64,000 nucleotides of DNA from Ichthyophthirius multifiliis (lineage: Eukaryota; Ciliophora; Oligohymenophorea; Hymenostomatida). Position numbers and translations under genes: made by a program. The stretch is from contig NW_004087063.1 in the NCBI RefSeq assembly GCF_000220395.1, positions 62,001-126,000 of the forward strand, given 5' to 3'. Under the pieces are notes generated by a model that saw nothing but the letters and a program-made list of their open reading frames with translations, was not told the DNA's origin and searched no databases. The number at the start of each line of letters is the position of its first letter. Position 1 is the stretch's first letter. Positions 62,981 through 64,000 of this stretch are shown here, one piece after another.

Positions 62981-63677
62981 ATGTCAGTAATAAATTTTAA
63001 TAATCGAAAATTTTATAAATCTGTTTTTGCCAACAATTGTAAGTATATTTGTAATTTTTTTAATTTCATTGTTTTTCTATAAAAATGTAATAATAATATT
63101 ATTTTAGAATTAAATAAATATATATATAATAAATTAAATTATATATTGTTAAATCTGAGTTTTAGAATTAATAATTAAATTAATATAAACAAATTTTAGA
63201 TTTTACCAATATATGGTTGCTTTTAAAATTGAATATGAAAGTTACTTATTAAATCCATATTTAAATATTAAAGTAGAGTCAAACAAAAATCCATAATAAA
63301 AATTAAACACTAATCATATAAAAACACTTTAATTAAAAAATAAAAGTTGTTCTTTGTTAATTTAGACAATTGAAAAAAATTCCCATATTGTAAATGATCT
63401 TAAACATTTTATTAATACAATCTTTAAACATATTTATGCCCGATGTTTAATATTTAATAAAAAATTAAAAAAATATAATGATGTGCATTTTTATAAGTAA
63501 AAAATAGTTTGGCTCAGAAAATAAGTGTCAGTTAAATATTTTTAAAAACCTTTTGGAATATATAAAGATATCTGTAAATCAATGTAAGAATTATAATATT
63601 TTTTATTATGTTTATGGATTTAGCCTTTATGCATAAATATAAACTATTAACATATATTATAAAGTATTAAATTTTGA
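62981..63677 (+). CDS. Hypothetical protein
   Basis: Unrecognised, about 195 aa. ATG at 62981 (MSVINFNNRKFYKSVFANN), first intron GTAAGTATATTTG...ATTTTAG (about 63039-63107), a short exon, second intron (about 63150-63201), then a longer exon of mixed, protein-like composition: YQYMVAFKIEYESYLLNPYL, SCSLLIQTIEKNSHIVNDLK, HIYARCLIFNKKLKKYN, VWLRKQVSVKYFQKPFGIYK. TGA at 63675-63677. The two introns have canonical ends and restore one frame, and the long exon is less AT-rich than the spacer; these are the only supports. No domain, signal or membrane segment is evident. Confidence 0.4.
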
Positions 63678-64000
63678 TTATGAACATATTTTCCTTATTT
63701 TATTATAAATTCATATACATCGAAAATAATTGGATATTTAGAAGAAAAATTATTTTATAAATTTTTATCCATACATCGTTTTTATATTTATTTTTATTTA
63801 TATAATAAATAAAAGACCTAAAATGCTACTGATATATTTTTTACTTAAGTTTACTTTAGATAAAATTAATTTTGATTAATGAAAACATAGTTTTTCCCAT
63901 TATGTAAAGAAATAACATATATTTTGAAAATGAATTTTAGAGAGTTAACTAGCTTTTATGCTAGCCATTAGTTTAGTAAATTTATATAAGTAGCAATTAA
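63678..64000. other. Right-end AT-rich sequence
   Basis: 323 bp to the window edge. Contains a small inverted repeat, CTAGC-TTTTATG-CTAG type, at about 63949-63964; otherwise no feature. Confidence 0.45.

Noticed and set aside
63945-63980. Hairpin CTAGC...GCTAG as terminator or RNA
   Set aside because: Five-base stem at the window edge with no supporting structure; expected by chance.

Overview
The window reads as macronuclear DNA of an oligohymenophorean ciliate. Extended reading frames appear only when TAA and TAG are read as glutamine and TGA is the sole stop. Base composition is extremely AT-rich, with spacers almost pure A/T. Introns are tiny (about 38-115 nt, most 46-60) and mostly run GTA...TAG/AAG. 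Compact single-copy eukaryotic genes sit on both strands. Composition and code fit an Ichthyophthirius- or Tetrahymena-like organism; the exact species is inference. I saw no telomeric CCCCAA runs, tRNAs, rRNAs, mobile elements or CRISPR.

Layout. 1-9231 (+): 3' part of an IP3/ryanodine-type calcium release channel. 9364-16719 (-): copine, BCP1/BCCIP, dynactin p150-Glued. 18429-21048 (+): alpha/beta hydrolase, a small conserved protein, RNA polymerase I subunit A12. 21474-32965 (+): one giant gene for a cysteine-rich, GPS-bearing, multi-pass membrane protein, followed by a FAM210/DUF1279 protein (33078-33434) and a possible structured RNA (about 33855-33985). 34700-36019 (+): coiled-coil/PH-like protein. 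36354-38980 (-): a hypothetical and a Ulp1-type SUMO protease. 40007-43100 (+): GAF protein and an EEF1AKMT4-like methyltransferase. 43265-45442 (-): Asn/Gln/Lys-rich protein. 45893-47414 (+): proteasome ATPase Rpt6. 47807 to about 49030 (-): a degenerate papain-family gene. About 49.0-52.0 kb is nearly featureless. 52058-54047 (+): transmembrane RING protein. 54278-62231 (-): Pumilio, NADAR, coiled-coil protein and MYST acetyltransferase. 62981-63677 (+): a weakly supported hypothetical.

The genes do not form an operon or an obvious pathway. There are loose themes: calcium signalling (channel, copine), ubiquitin/SUMO/proteasome (Ulp1, Rpt6, RING), and chromatin or RNA control (MYST, Pumilio, Rpa12). 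The most unusual items are the giant GPS receptor, the papain-like gene that lacks its catalytic residues and has three in-frame TGA codons, the calcium channel with an altered pore motif, and the unassigned folded RNA candidate.

Limits: with TGA as the only stop in DNA this AT-rich, open frames of 80-100 codons occur by chance. I called genes from recognisable protein sequence, consistent splice joins, or a marked shift in composition, not from open length alone. Exon joins were read by eye.
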